Assembly (NCBI GenBank): GCA_946800325.1
Contig: OX326960.1
Span: 33,261,629 to 33,325,628 of the forward strand
Direction of reading: 5' to 3'
DNA length: 64,000 nt
From: Luzula sylvatica
Lineage: Eukaryota; Streptophyta; Magnoliopsida; Poales; Juncaceae
Part shown: in pieces, positions 45,640-55,821 of the stretch
Position numbering within the stretch: position 1 is the stretch's first letter
Layout: the number at the start of each line of letters is the position of its first letter
Made by a program: the position numbers and the translations under genes
The notes under the pieces: generated by a model
What the model was told of the DNA's origin: nothing
Databases searched by the model: none
Seen by the model: the letters and a program-made list of their open reading frames with translations, nothing else

Positions 45640-46330
45640 ATCAGTTCCAGGGACAGTTCCGTTACAATGGACATTAATGTTCGTTGTAACAGATCTATGT
45701 AGAATTTGTTAATAAAAGTTATTAATAAAGAAATAAATTTTCAGGGAAGGTTCCGTTGTAACGGAAGCTGGGCTCCGTTACAACGGATATACTCGAGATC
45801 ATTTAGTATAGGATACTGAATGGTCCGTTACGACACAAGAGGAATTGCATTACAACGGACAAACTCGAGATTGTATAGTATAGAAATACTGTTCATTCCG
45901 TTATAATGCATGATATGTAGTGTTCTAACGGAAGTAGGAAGTATCTCTGGAAGTCGATTTTAATATATTATGATATACACTGTTTATTATATATATACGA
46001 TAATATACTCTTTCATTTGTCCTTATCCTATTAAGTATAAATAGGAAATTTCTCTCTCATCCAAGAGTTCCAATCAGTCTAATCACTCTAGAAATAGTTG
46101 AAAGAGTGCAACCATAGTGAAAAAGAGAAAAAGAGGATAAAAGTCATTTTTTCGTCAGAGAATCGTATAAACGAATCAAGCAAGTTCACACACGACTTGT
46201 CTAGGCAGTTGCGTGTGTGACCGAAAAACTACAACTCACGGTGGATACGCGTAGAAGAGTTCACGCTTGTGGCTCTTCGTTTGTGATAAAACCGGAGAAG
46301 TAAACGACAAGAATGAAAGAAAATATGGCT
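45640..46330 (+). mobile_element. LTR-like promoter region with TTGTAA/TTACAA palindromes
   Basis: Between 45650 and 45940 there are seven degenerate copies of CCGTTNNAACGG (for example near 45750 and 45773). About 100 bp further is a TATA box (TATAAATAG, near 46036), followed by a leader-like stretch starting TTTCTCTCTCATCC. This order is that of an LTR U3-R junction and parallels the LTR at 51129-52623, although the downstream sequence is not homologous. No TG/CA ends or TSD were found. Confidence 0.45.
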
Positions 46331-46385
46331 TAAGAATTAACTTGGAAGAATTTATATAAATAGGCAATTCTGTAGTCATAATTAG

Positions 46386-46540
46386 ATTCGTTCGAACGAA
46401 CTATATGAGTGCGTTCGAACGAACTATATGAGTGCGTTCGAACGGACTTATTCGTGATAGTCAGAATGAACGAACCATTTAAGTGGGTTCGAACGAACTG
46501 GGTTCGTTCGAACGAACCATTTAGGTGCGTTCGAACTGGC
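46386..46540. promoter_or_regulatory. Palindrome array, TTCGAA core
   Basis: Six units within 155 bp: ATTCGTTCGAACGAAC (46386), GTGCGTTCGAACGAAC (46409), GTGCGTTCGAACGGAC (46432), GTGGGTTCGAACGAAC, GTTCGTTCGAACGAAC (46502, perfect) and a last degenerate copy. TATA-like sequences lie on both sides, TATATAAATAGG (46350-46361, reads as a promoter leftwards) and CTATATATATAG (46549-46560). Confidence 0.8.
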
Positions 46541-47240
46541 ATAATTCCTATATATATAGAATTCTGATTTCGTTTTAACCTAAGCTAATTTTAGAATTAG
46601 GGTTTTGAGCCGCCGCTTTCTCTCTCTTCTTCCACAGAAAATAGATTAGATCTAGAGTGATTTAGAGGGAGATTCGAGCAAGTTCTTGAGAGAATTGATC
46701 GTGACGGCGACTAGAACGACGTCGACGATTCCGATCGGTCGATATCAAGGTGGACACGAGTAGAGGGATTGCACGAGCACTCCTTGGAGAAGGTTCACGG
46801 ATTTGGAGAAGAAATCGACACTTACTAACTTGTACGAGGTAATTTTCTCCAACTCTTCCTTTTTGGATGGTTTTAGGACGTGATCCCGGTAGAATTAGGT
46901 TACGCATGCGAAACTAATTCCGCTGCACACTTTGATAAACGTGTGAGTAACCCTACAAAGAAAGGCTATGGAAGCGTGTAGACGTGGGACACAAGAAGAC
47001 AACCGAGATCGTGTCAAGACGGTGAGAGACGTGTGGGCGTGGGAACGACTAGTCACCAACGTGACAACAAGAAGAAAAGCAAACAAGAAAGCAACCAACC
47101 CTTCGAACGTGATCAATTTCACGTGGTATGGTTCTATCGTTCTACCACATCGTATCCTCGGAGAGACGACGTGATCCTGGATTTGGGGAACCGGACCGCG
47201 TCCTTCATCCGCTGCGGTGGACACGGGATCGGTCGATTCC

Positions 47241-47244
<4 letters not shown>
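46541..47244 (+). mobile_element. Probable LTR R-U5 and leader of a retrotransposon, decayed
   Basis: After the TATA-like sequence near 46549 comes TTAGGGTTTTGAGCCGCCG, a CT-rich leader, and a more GC-rich segment ending in ACGCATGCGAAACTAATTCCGC, a phrase often found near the ends of plant LTRs. Open frames on both strands (46662-47346) mutually overlap and have no domains. No Gag or primer-binding site was found, so the class is uncertain. Confidence 0.35.

Positions 47245-47292
<48 letters not shown>
47245..47292. repeat. (AT)n microsatellite
   Basis: About 24 uninterrupted AT units. The YIYIYIY frames across it are artefacts. Confidence 0.97.
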
Positions 47293-47295
<3 letters not shown>

Positions 47296-47296
<1 letters not shown>

Positions 47297-47447
47297 TACA
47301 AGTTCAAACATACTATTATATACAAAATATCATACTAGATGCTTAAACTGAATTCTTAAGCTGAATTCTATTTAGAAATGATAAATAGAATCCAATTTAA
47401 AAATCTAGTATGATATTTTGTATACAATAGTATGTTTGCACTTGTAG
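47296..47447. mobile_element. 152-bp MITE with CTACAAGT ends
   Basis: The left arm (CTACAAGTTCAAACATAC to CATACTAGAT) and the right arm (ATCTAGTATG to GCACTTGTAG) are inverted over about 45 bp with few mismatches. The first bases, CACTACAAG, resemble CACTA-type ends, but the right end lacks the matching final bases. Confidence 0.75.
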
Positions 47448-47704
47448 AATAATATTTTTTGACTTGTAGAATAGTATCTTTAAAGCGTGTATTAGAAAGC
47501 GCATGTCAGAAAGCGCGTGTCAGAAAAAGCGTGTTAAAAAGCGCGTAGTCAGAAATCGCATATGAACGCGGTCTGTCTTGCAACATATATAGAATAATAT
47601 ATTGTATCGTTGAGGATAATATGTTGTATAGTTCATTATAATATCTTGTCAACTGGATTCTGGATCTGAATTTTTTCCCCTGAATTCTAGCTGGCAGACC
47701 AGTA

Positions 47705-48050
47705 TATATATATAAACTCTGGATAGTAATATTTATCTCCATTTAAAAAAAAAGTTAAATGAAGAAGGATGTTAGTCTTTCATCTAATTTAACGTCAATA
47801 GAAAATGAATTTATAATCTAGGATTTATTGTACTTAGCACCCAATCAATGGAGTTATAGACTTATTGACGAAACTAGAGTTAAAATTATTTTTACAAATT
47901 AATGGCATTATAAATCATCAATAAAAAAATAAGAAACCATTATTTATGATAGAACATGCATTTTGAGCTATGTTCTTGGGTCTATCTCTGCAACATCTAC
48001 GGAGATTAGTGATGGATCCGATACCTATTCACACTGCATAGATATGATTT
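47705..48050. repeat. Segment duplicated at 48478-48662 plus 49966-50095 (uninterrupted copy)
   Basis: From TATATAAACTCTGGATAGTA to GGATCCGATACCTATTCACA this block recurs about 770 bp downstream. Here the site CATTATAAATCATC is intact, which gives an empty-site reference for the insertion in the second copy. Confidence 0.8.
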
Positions 48051-48477
48051 ATATCATCTAGATGTGATGTAAAATTAATTTTGTACTATTTTTATTTTTC
48101 TCTCTAACAAAATCGATAACATATTTTCACAACCGTCCATTTCGATAAATTTTTAGATTTCCATGAAAGAAAACTCGAAACCTAGTAAAAATTCATCCTA
48201 AGCCTATCTATATAAATTTAATCCAAAGGAGAAAAATCGAATTTCAAAATTTATTTAATGATGAATTATGTTGTAAATATTTTTTATCGTTGATTTCTTT
48301 TAAGTATTATGATGAGTATGATAGAAATTTTGATTTGTCATGAAATTTAATCTACAATATTCTCAAATGATATAAATCATATCTATACGGTTGAAATTCT
48401 ATTATAATATTTAAATTTTGTGAAATAAGTGTCGTTGGCCACACAAGAGTGTTGACCATTGATTATATCTCATATAT
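48051..48477. other. Spacer between duplicated segments
   Basis: A+T-rich. ATAGATATGATTTATATCAT near 48040 has an inverted relative near 48365. No gene. Confidence 0.35.
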
Positions 48478-48662
48478 AAACTCTTTATAGTAATATTTAT
48501 CTCCATTTAAAAAAGAAATTAAATCAAGGAAGATGTTAGTGTTTCATCGAAATTGAATTTATAATTCATGATTTATTGCACTCTGCACCCAATTAATGGA
48601 GTTATCGATTTACTGACGAAATTAGATTTAAAATTATTTTTACAAATTAAAGACATTATAAA

Positions 48663-49965
48663 CACTAGAAATATTTCTCGCGCTTCGCTGCGATTTTTCA
48701 AAATCTTTTATGATCATAAAATAATAATTTTATCTAAAACGTTACAAGTGCAAAACAAAAGTAATCTTCATAAATGTTAATTTAAAAAAAAAAGTCTGAT
48801 ATTAAACAGTCTCACAAGTATTATGCAATAAATACAAATTTTTTTCCTCCTTAAAACATATCATATGTTCCAAAAGAAAAATTGAAATGTTTTATTTAGA
48901 ATACAAAACATGTCAAATAAAATAAAATTCTGAAAAAGACAAACAAAAAAACATAAAAGACGCAGAAAAAGACAAACAAAAAAACACAAAAGACGTAGCT
49001 TGGTACCAATCAAAAATATTATAATAAGCACAAAAAAATGCAGAACCGTTATAATAAGCACAAAAAAACAATAATACAAGCCCATGCTAACAAAAAGTAT
49101 TTCTGTGAACAGTAAACGATGAACAACAGAAATGATGAACAGTAAAATTATAGTATACAAATTATATTTATTAATACGATGAAAAATTCAAATATTTTAT
49201 TTAGAACACAAGAAATGTCAAATAAATAAAATTTCATATGAAAAAAGAAAACGGATGAACAGTACCCCCGGATGAACAGTACCTGCGAACAGGGAGTGAA
49301 CAGTATCCGAGGGTGAACAGGAAGAGAACAGTACAGGATGAACAGTAAATGTCGACGTTGCCTTTTGGTTTGGCTCCAAATTGGTGGAAATTTAATGGGA
49401 GGGGAGATTGTTCTAAAAATCGGCCTAGGCGCTAGGCGCCGGAAAAACGTCCAGGTTTAGCCTAGTCGTTTCTGTCTAGTCGGAATTCCGCCTAGACCCG
49501 CCTAAATAGCGCCTAGGCCCGCATAATTTCGCCTAAGCTCGTCCAGGCCACTTAATTTTTTTTTTTTTTTTAATTTTTTTTTTTGAAAAAAAACCCACAA
49601 CCCATTTCCTTTCTTATTTCTATTTTTAGTAATTTTATTTTGTGATTTATTTGAATTTGTATTAATGTTATTTTGTAGATTTCATGTTATAATTTGTTTG
49701 GACGTTGTTTTAAATAAATTAATATGTAGATTTAATGTTATGAATTGTTTGGACGTTGTTTTAAATAAATCAATATACATTATTTTTAGTATAAAAAATT
49801 ATAGCACAAATTATAATATATAAAAATTAAAAAAATTACAAAAACTATGTAAAATTACAAATCCATTTAGATCCGATTAATTCCCGATTAATTTCCGATT
49901 AATCTCTCTAGGCGCTAGACGATGTCCGTCCGCCCGACTAGCCCCTAGCGATTTCTGTAACATTG
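48663..49965. mobile_element. hAT-like element (CCTAGGCGC family) split by a Helitron
   Basis: ATTATAAA flanks the element at 48655-48662 and 49966-49973, an 8-bp duplication, and the sister segment at 47.9 kb has a single ATTATAAA. The ends are inverted, CATTGTTCTAAAAATCG (after removing the Helitron) and CGATTTCTGTAACATTG. The interior has CTAGGCGC words at both ends and a T-rich centre. Without the Helitron it is about 560 bp. No coding sequence is present. Confidence 0.8.
48665..49407 (-). mobile_element. Helitron, 743 bp, non-autonomous
   Basis: On the minus strand it begins TCTCCCCTCCCATTAAAT after host A, and ends with a hairpin (TCGCAGCGAAGCGCGA), GAAATATTT and CTAG before host T. 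Insertion between A and T without duplication is the Helitron rule. It lies two bases inside the hAT element. The 5' half has about nine TACTGTTCATC-type repeats (49085-49350), and the 3' half has a 39-bp tandem repeat. The 99-residue minus frame 48861-49160 is a reading of those repeats. Confidence 0.82.
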
Positions 49966-50095
49966 ATTATAAATCATCAATAAAAAATAAGAAACCATAA
50001 TTATTGATAGGACGTGCATTTTGAGCTTTGTTCTTCGGTCTATCTCAGTCAACATCTGTGGAGATTAGTGTTGGATCCGATACCTATTCACACCA

Positions 50096-50359
50096 ATAAT
50101 GGGGCCTCTTTTGATCTACTTGGAATAAAAAAGAAGGGATAAGTACAACCCAAATTTCATCCATCTCTTTTTCAAAGTCGGATTTTTACATTTCATATTT
50201 TGGGACCATACTGTATATAAAGCCAACAAAAGCTATGGTAATAAATGATGTCGCTAGTCAAATTTATGTAATTAATTATACAGTATATTTAGTTATATTT
50301 TTCATTATAATGTAACAATTATTCTTTATTGTCACGTCAATATCAAAATAAACATATAT
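50096..50359. other. Interval, nothing identified
   Basis: A+T-rich sequence before the foldback element. Confidence 0.4.
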
Positions 50360-50495
50360 CTATGTTGCGTGGATACTTCAAAAAATCAAATTTACGTGTA
50401 TCGCCGTATCCGCATCGTATCCTAAATCATATGTTAAATTACCGTATTGCCATATCCGATACGCGTCGTCGTATGAGCGTATCCGTGCAACACAG
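50360..50495. mobile_element. GGATACG-family hAT copy in the left arm
   Basis: The ends CTATGTTGCGTGGATACTTC and (inverted) CTGTGTTGCACGGATACGC match the family; it is internally shortened to 136 bp. It is homologous, in inverse orientation, to 53447-53582. Confidence 0.75.
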
Positions 50496-51128
50496 TATAT
50501 CACTTATCATATTTTATAATTTTATAAGCTGCATTATTATTTAAATAATGATGGTGAATAATTTCTTAATTTCGTTAGTAAACCATTATATGTAATATGT
50601 TGGTAATTTTGAGAAGGAAATTTTACTGTTCTAACCAAGTTTGGAAACAATATTCACGAAATAAACAAGTTTTGAACATAATTCTCAAAATATCTTTTGC
50701 GCGGTATGAAACCTCGCCTTACTGTAGCAGGCGGAGAATGAAACCCCGCTTTCCTTAATTTCGTTCCAGACTAAAGGGATTAACAAAGGCGGATAACCAT
50801 ACAGCGCTGGGCGTTGAATGAAAAAATCTGAGCATCTGCGACGGCAAAAACCGTCGCAAAAAATTCGAAAAACCGTCGCTAATACTATCATCGACGGGGA
50901 GCAGTACCTGCGACGGTCCGTCGCTGATGTCAACATTTCCTACGGCCCGTCGGTGAAGGAAGCCTCATTTCCTACGGCCGGTCGGTGAAGGTAAAATTAT
51001 AAATATTTCCCTTTCAAGTTAGGTTAATCTAAGATTTCTTAGCAATCGTTCCTAGGTTTCTCTTCCAAAAAATTATTTCAATGCTGGAGGAGTTCTGACA
51101 ACATTCTCGGGTGTTTGAGTGTTTACAT

Positions 51129-52623
51129 TGTTGGTTCAAATTTCCTATTGTTTGATTATCTCAAATACAATGTCGATACTACTAACAAAATCTAGCAAGA
51201 TAAATGTGTAGGAGATAGGTACAAAATGAAATGATCAATCAAGAATAACAAGGATCAAAGACGTCGAAGAATCACGGAGAAAATCAAGACGCACATGAAT
51301 CAAGACGGTGAAGAATTGCGAAGAAGATCAAGACATAGAAGATTCCGCAAGTTCGGATATCTACCTAATCATCAATACAATTTATAGGTATCTCTAAACT
51401 TGTTTAAAATATTAAACTCAATGAAACAAACTTGAATACAATTAAAAAGGCTGAAATCAGTATGTCCGTTGCAACGGAATTCCAGTCCGTTGTAACGGAA
51501 CTACTCGATCTACTCAACATGGGAAATAACAGTATAGTCTGTTGCAACGTAATCACCAATATGTTGTAACGGACATGTACGTTGTAACGGAACTCTATCT
51601 CCGTTTCAACGTTATTTTATTTCCAATGAGGAAGTCTGTCACAGAAGAATGGCCGTTGTAACGGACATTAATGTCCGTTGTAACGGACATCAAGGCTTCA
51701 CTTCAGTATAAACTCACACATAAGTCCGTTGCAACGGATTAACCAATCCGTTGTAACGGAACCCCTCACCACGCTGTAACGGAAAACTCTCCGTTGCAAC
51801 GGGAATTAAAACCAAAGCTGAAGTGTTGTCTCAGTAGAATGTCCGTTGGAACGGACTCAGGTCCGTGGCAACGGACTAGCTAACACAGACTTCCGTTCTA
51901 ACGGACTACGTTCCGTTATAACGGACTGTGCATTAAATTCAAGTACGTCAGCCTTAACGGCTAGTTTTTTGGATCATTCCGTTGCAACGGACCATATGTC
52001 CGTTGCAACGGACTATTCAGAAAAAGCAAGTGAGGGAGGAGACTATGTGTTCTATAAATATAACTCTTCCCTCATTCTCTCACACTACTTCATCTATCCA
52101 AAATTATAACTTCCAAAGAGAGAAACCTTGCTATACCATTGAGCTAAACAATCCTCTAAACCATTCTTAGAGATTAGATTTCCCTCTTCTTCCTCCAAAT
52201 ACTATTCCCAACTTGCGTGACCGATCACGCGTAGTTCGTATTAGACAATTGTAATAGGCTAGTGCAAAGATTGTAAAGCCCGCCATAGATCGATAGAAGC
52301 GTGTAAATCGATCTATGCAAAACTTGTAATTGCTTGATTTGGGTATTCAATCGAAAGCCGAAAAGGCGCAAGGCAACCCCGGAGACGTAGGTACTTGCAA
52401 TCAATCGAGTCGGTCGATTGAGCGAGTAGACGGTGAGTTAAAGCTACAAAGCAACCACCTACCGAACTCCGTAAACAAATATCTTGTGTTATTTGTTTTG
52501 GTATTGTATTCTTCCTCTAATTTATTTACGCTTCCGCACCAAATTGTAATTGTATTCCATTACCGCAAAAATTGGACCTTAGGATTTCCTATTCACCCCC
52601 CTCTAGGTCTAAATTAGACAACA
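51129..52623 (+). mobile_element. Solo Copia LTR, 1495 bp, with 5-bp TSD
   Basis: TACAT flanks it at 51124-51128 and 52624-52628. It starts TGTTGG and ends AGACAACA. There is no primer-binding site or coding sequence next to it, so it is a solo LTR left by LTR-LTR recombination. The palindrome array (51474-52013) precedes a TATA box (CTATAAATA, near 52050). From there to the end it matches the LTR at 21688-22240, including TTGCAATCAATCGAGTCGG. The 95-codon frame at 52330-52617 reflects conserved LTR sequence and is not a gene. Confidence 0.92.
51474..52013. promoter_or_regulatory. Palindrome array, TTGCAA/TTGTAA core, in solo-LTR U3
   Basis: About seventeen units of GTCCGTTGCAACGGAC and close variants, starting near 51474 and ending at 51998-52013. 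The centre varies (TTGCAA, TTGTAA, TTCTAA, TTATAA) while CCGT and ACGG are mostly kept. The array ends about 40 bp before the TATA box. The half site TAACGG/CAACGG resembles a MYB recognition core; the true binding factor is unknown. Confidence 0.85.
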
Positions 52624-53446
52624 TACATTTGTGTACATAAATTCAATATGTATTAAATATTAAATATTATGAATTAAATATTAATACATATTGAATTTAT
52701 GTGGATTTATGAACTATTTTAAATTCTTAATATTTAATTCAATATATTAATTAAGATATTTAATTAAGATATATTTAACATATAATATATACTAAATATG
52801 TATTAATTAACATTTCATATATATTGAATTAAATATTAAGAATTTAAAATAGTTCATAAATTCAAGTACACAAATGTAAACACTCAAACACCCGAGAATG
52901 TTGTCTGAACTCCTCCTGCATTGAAATAGTTTTTTGGAAGCGAAACCTAGGAATGATTGCTAAGAAATCTTAGATTAACCTAACTTGAAAGGGAAATATT
53001 TATAATTTTACCTTCACCGACGGGCCGTAGGAAATGAGGCTTCCTTCACCGACGGGCCGTAGAAAATGTTGACATCAGCGACGGACCGTCGCAGGTACTG
53101 CTCCCTGTCGCTGATAGTATGAGCGACGAGTTTTCGAATTTTTAGCGACGGTTTTTGCCGTCGCAGATGCTCAGATTTTTTTCATTCAACGCCCAGCGTT
53201 GTATGGTTATCCGTCTTTGTTAATCCCTTTAGTCTGGAACGAAATTAAGGAAAGCGGGGTTTCATTCTCCGCCTGCTACAGTAAGGCGAGGTTTCATACC
53301 GCGCAAAATACATTTTGAGAATTATATTCAAAACTTGGTTATTTCGTGAATATTGTTTCCAAACTTGGTTAGAACAGTAAAATTTCCTTTTGAGAAAGTA
53401 ATATTTTTGCACAGTACAATTTTATCGTTTAATGCCACATTATATG

Positions 53447-53582
53447 CTGTGATACGGCGATATGACGATACGGCAATACGTATCGGATACGAAAATACGA
53501 CATTTTAATATATGATTTATGATACGATACGAATACGACGATAGAGATAAATATGATTTTTTGGAATATTCGCGTAACATAT
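53447..53582. mobile_element. GGATACG-family hAT copy in the right arm
   Basis: Inverse homologue of 50360-50495. It ends ATATTCGCGTAACATA, and the left end is altered (CTGTGATACGG). Confidence 0.7.
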
Positions 53583-54247
53583 ATTCTATGCGGCATAATT
53601 ATTGTTTCGCTACTTTACCATACCATTATTTATTAAATTAATGCTAACAAAATTTACATTCGTTGTATAAACACAATTGAAAAATTGAAGGAATACATAT
53701 TATTTAATACCAAGGTAAAAATGGATGATAACATAAAAAAAAAATGGTTTATAAAAAGATGATAATATCTGATGTATTTTTTATAAGTTTAAGAATCTAT
53801 TTTTGTTTTAATATCTGATGTATTTTTTCATTGTTATTTTTTAAAAAAAGGTCACTTTATTTTTGAAAAAACATACTACTAATAATATTTTAATGTCTAT
53901 TTTGTTAAATTATTATCTTTCATTTGTATTTACTTTTAAGCATGTAGTTAATTACAAAATGATAAACAATTGGATAATCGGCCCAACACACAATTAATGT
54001 AAAATGATATCATATTTGAAAATACACAAAATTAATTGTAAAATAATGATACATTAATAATGATACATTAATATTTGTAACATATATAATATTATATTAT
54101 AACCGTTGGAATGATTATGACGGTGTGATATCCATTCAAATAATGAAGACAAATAATGGGTTAAGAATTAATTTATTACTAACCATTTCTTGAAGATATT
54201 AAATCCCTTTTTATTAATTATCATTTTTTAATATATGAAAAGTGTAA
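53583..54247. other. A+T-rich interval, nothing identified
   Basis: The phrase AATATCTGATGTATTTTTTA is repeated near 53765 and 53810. No gene. Confidence 0.4.
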
Positions 54248-54255
54248 GTTGCCTC

Positions 54256-54978
54256 TAGGGATGTCAATGGGTCGGGTTCGGGTCGGATATAGGCTCACCC
54301 ATTCCCTTACCCATCTTAATCGGGTAATACCCGTACCCGACCCGTCAACTAAACGGATAATTTTACCCGCCCCGTTTAGTACCCGCGGGTTTTCGGATTA
54401 CCCACGGGAAATTTTACCCACACCTAAACATATACAAAAACATTAAAATATACAAACGAAAAATATATATTTTCAAATTAAAATAACATCATAGATTCAT
54501 ATAACATAATAATATCACAAAATCACAAAATAGACAACAAAATATTTTTAAACATAAATTTTGGACCGTGAATTAACAAAAATTGTATAATAAAACCAAA
54601 ATTGATAGAAACGTAAAATAACAGTAAAAAGTTAAAAACGAAAATAAATAAACATAAATCTAGGAAATTATTTATTTTATTTATTTACTAAACAAATAAA
54701 AAAATAAGTTGTATAATAAATAATCAGTAGAAAACATAGATTAAAACCAATAAAAAAATATTAAAATATGAATATAATGAGGGTTATTAAGAATCGGGTT
54801 CGGGTCGGGTATACCCACGGGTCGGGTACGACCTCACCCATACCCTACCCAACCCGAGCCGGATATTTTTTAATCGGGTAATACCCGACCCGCGGGTAGG
54901 CTTAATCGGGTATTACCCGACCCGCCCGGGTCGGATACCCGTCGGGCACGGGTATTATCCAACTCATTGACATCCCTA
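54256..54978. mobile_element. hAT-like element, TAGGGATGTCAA family, copy 2
   Basis: The 723-bp element is flanked by the perfect 8-bp duplication GTTGCCTC (54248-54255 and 54979-54986). It has inverted ends TAGGGATGTCAATGGGTCGG and ...ACTCATTGACATCCCTA, and subterminal arrays of GGGTCGGGT/ACCCGACCC. The A+T-rich centre lacks coding sequence. Same family as 19281-20156. Confidence 0.9.
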
Positions 54979-54986
54979 GTTGCCTC

Positions 54987-55747
54987 CGGGCAAAATATGA
55001 AAAGTGCAAGTTGTTAAATAAAATATTGATAGCACCAACTATGTTGGACCCAAAAAAAAAACATTGATTTAATTAGAGGCCCAAAAAACAACCAACAAAG
55101 AAAGACTTACTATTGTAGGAGCCCACATAATGTGACCTAAGCAACAACCTATTTATGATTAATAATTCCTTAGCTCATATCATCTCCATTTATACCGAAC
55201 ACAGGTGATATCCCCAAACTAATTCTAATATACCATCAGAACCATGTAAATTAAAAAAAATTAAGGGTCAATATTCTGAAAAATCGTAATAAACTTCTCT
55301 TAATCATAACTAATAAGAATGTAAATGAGAATTGAAATAATAATAAATGATTTGTTATTTTATACAGTCAATTAACAACATTATGTATTGTATTGATAAT
55401 ATTTTTCATTATATAAAATATATAAAATATAAAATTGCAGTACATAATGGAGAGGATGGAAAATCACAAATGAGTTTGTGCAGGCAAGAAAGCCAGTAAG
55501 TATCCATAAATGCACGGCCAGGTTCAGTTCATATCATCATATGATATTATTGTCATTATGAAACTTTGATTATAAAATCATGCAATCATGCAGTTAGATA
55601 CTTTACACTGTGCAAACGGCTGCACGAGAAGGCCCAACTTTATATTCTTTAATGTTTATTATTATTATTATTATTATTTTACTCTTGTTTAAAAAAAAAA
55701 TCCATGCTATTTAAAGGAAATCAAAATAACATTAAAAAAGTATAATT
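54987..55747. other. Interval with an (ATT)n microsatellite
   Basis: (ATT)n at about 55657-55679. No gene is supported. Confidence 0.5.
55734..55739 (-). terminator. Pol III terminator of the first tRNA-Val
   Basis: Six T residues on the minus strand begin 8 nt after the tRNA 3' end. Confidence 0.8.
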
Positions 55748-55821
55748 TGGCTTCGCCCGGACTTGAACCGGAGACCTTCAGTGTGTTAGACTGACGTGAT
55801 AACCAACTACACCACGAAACC
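55748..55821 (-). tRNA. trnV-AAC: tRNA-Val (anticodon AAC), copy 1
   Basis: The minus strand begins GGTTTCGTGGTGTAGTTGG (acceptor and D arm, A box) and ends CCGGGCGAAGCCA. All stems pair: acceptor GGTTTCG/CGAAGCC, anticodon stem CAGTC/CACTG region with loop CTAACAC giving anticodon AAC, and T arm CCGGTTCAAGTCCGG (B box GGTTCAAGTCC). It is 74 nt with discriminator A, no intron and no encoded CCA. CAA motifs lie just upstream, as is common in plant tRNA genes. Identical to the copy at 63416-63489. Confidence 0.96.

Larger units (their letters stand above)
48478..50095. repeat. Second copy of the duplicated segment, interrupted
   Basis: Homology to 47705-47905 runs to 48662, stops at an insertion, and resumes at 49966 (ATTATAAATCATCAATAAAA) to 50095. 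The interruption is the nested hAT/Helitron pair at 48663-49965. Confidence 0.8.
50360..53582. mobile_element. Large foldback element with ~0.7-0.9-kb arms, split by a solo LTR
   Basis: The left arm (50360-51128, continuing at 52629 to about 52745) is inverted on the right (about 52755-53582). Each arm starts at its outer end with GGATACG-family hAT sequence (50360-50495 and 53447-53582). It continues through a shared block with ACCAAGTTTGGAAACAATAT, then GCGACGG/CCGTCGC repeats, CTCGGGTGTTTGAGTGTTTA and an A+T-rich centre. Without the 1.5-kb LTR the element is about 1.7 kb and would fold almost end to end. The GCGACGG words are typical of plant CACTA subterminal repeats, so the element is a composite. 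Confidence 0.8.

Noticed and set aside
46662..47346. Overlapping frames near 47 kb
   Set aside because: They overlap each other on both strands, one runs through the (AT)n microsatellite, and none has a domain.
47296..47447. CACTA transposon call for the CTACAAGT MITE
   Set aside because: Only the left end begins CACTA; the right end lacks the matching bases and no 3-bp TSD was found, so only a general MITE call is made.
51474..52013. CRISPR-like interpretation of the palindrome array
   Set aside because: Repeats are 16 bp, irregularly spaced and diverged, and lie inside a defined LTR.
52330..52617. 95-codon plus-strand frame with a homologue at 21791-21982
   Set aside because: The similarity between the two frames comes from LTR homology; LTR sequence is not expected to code.
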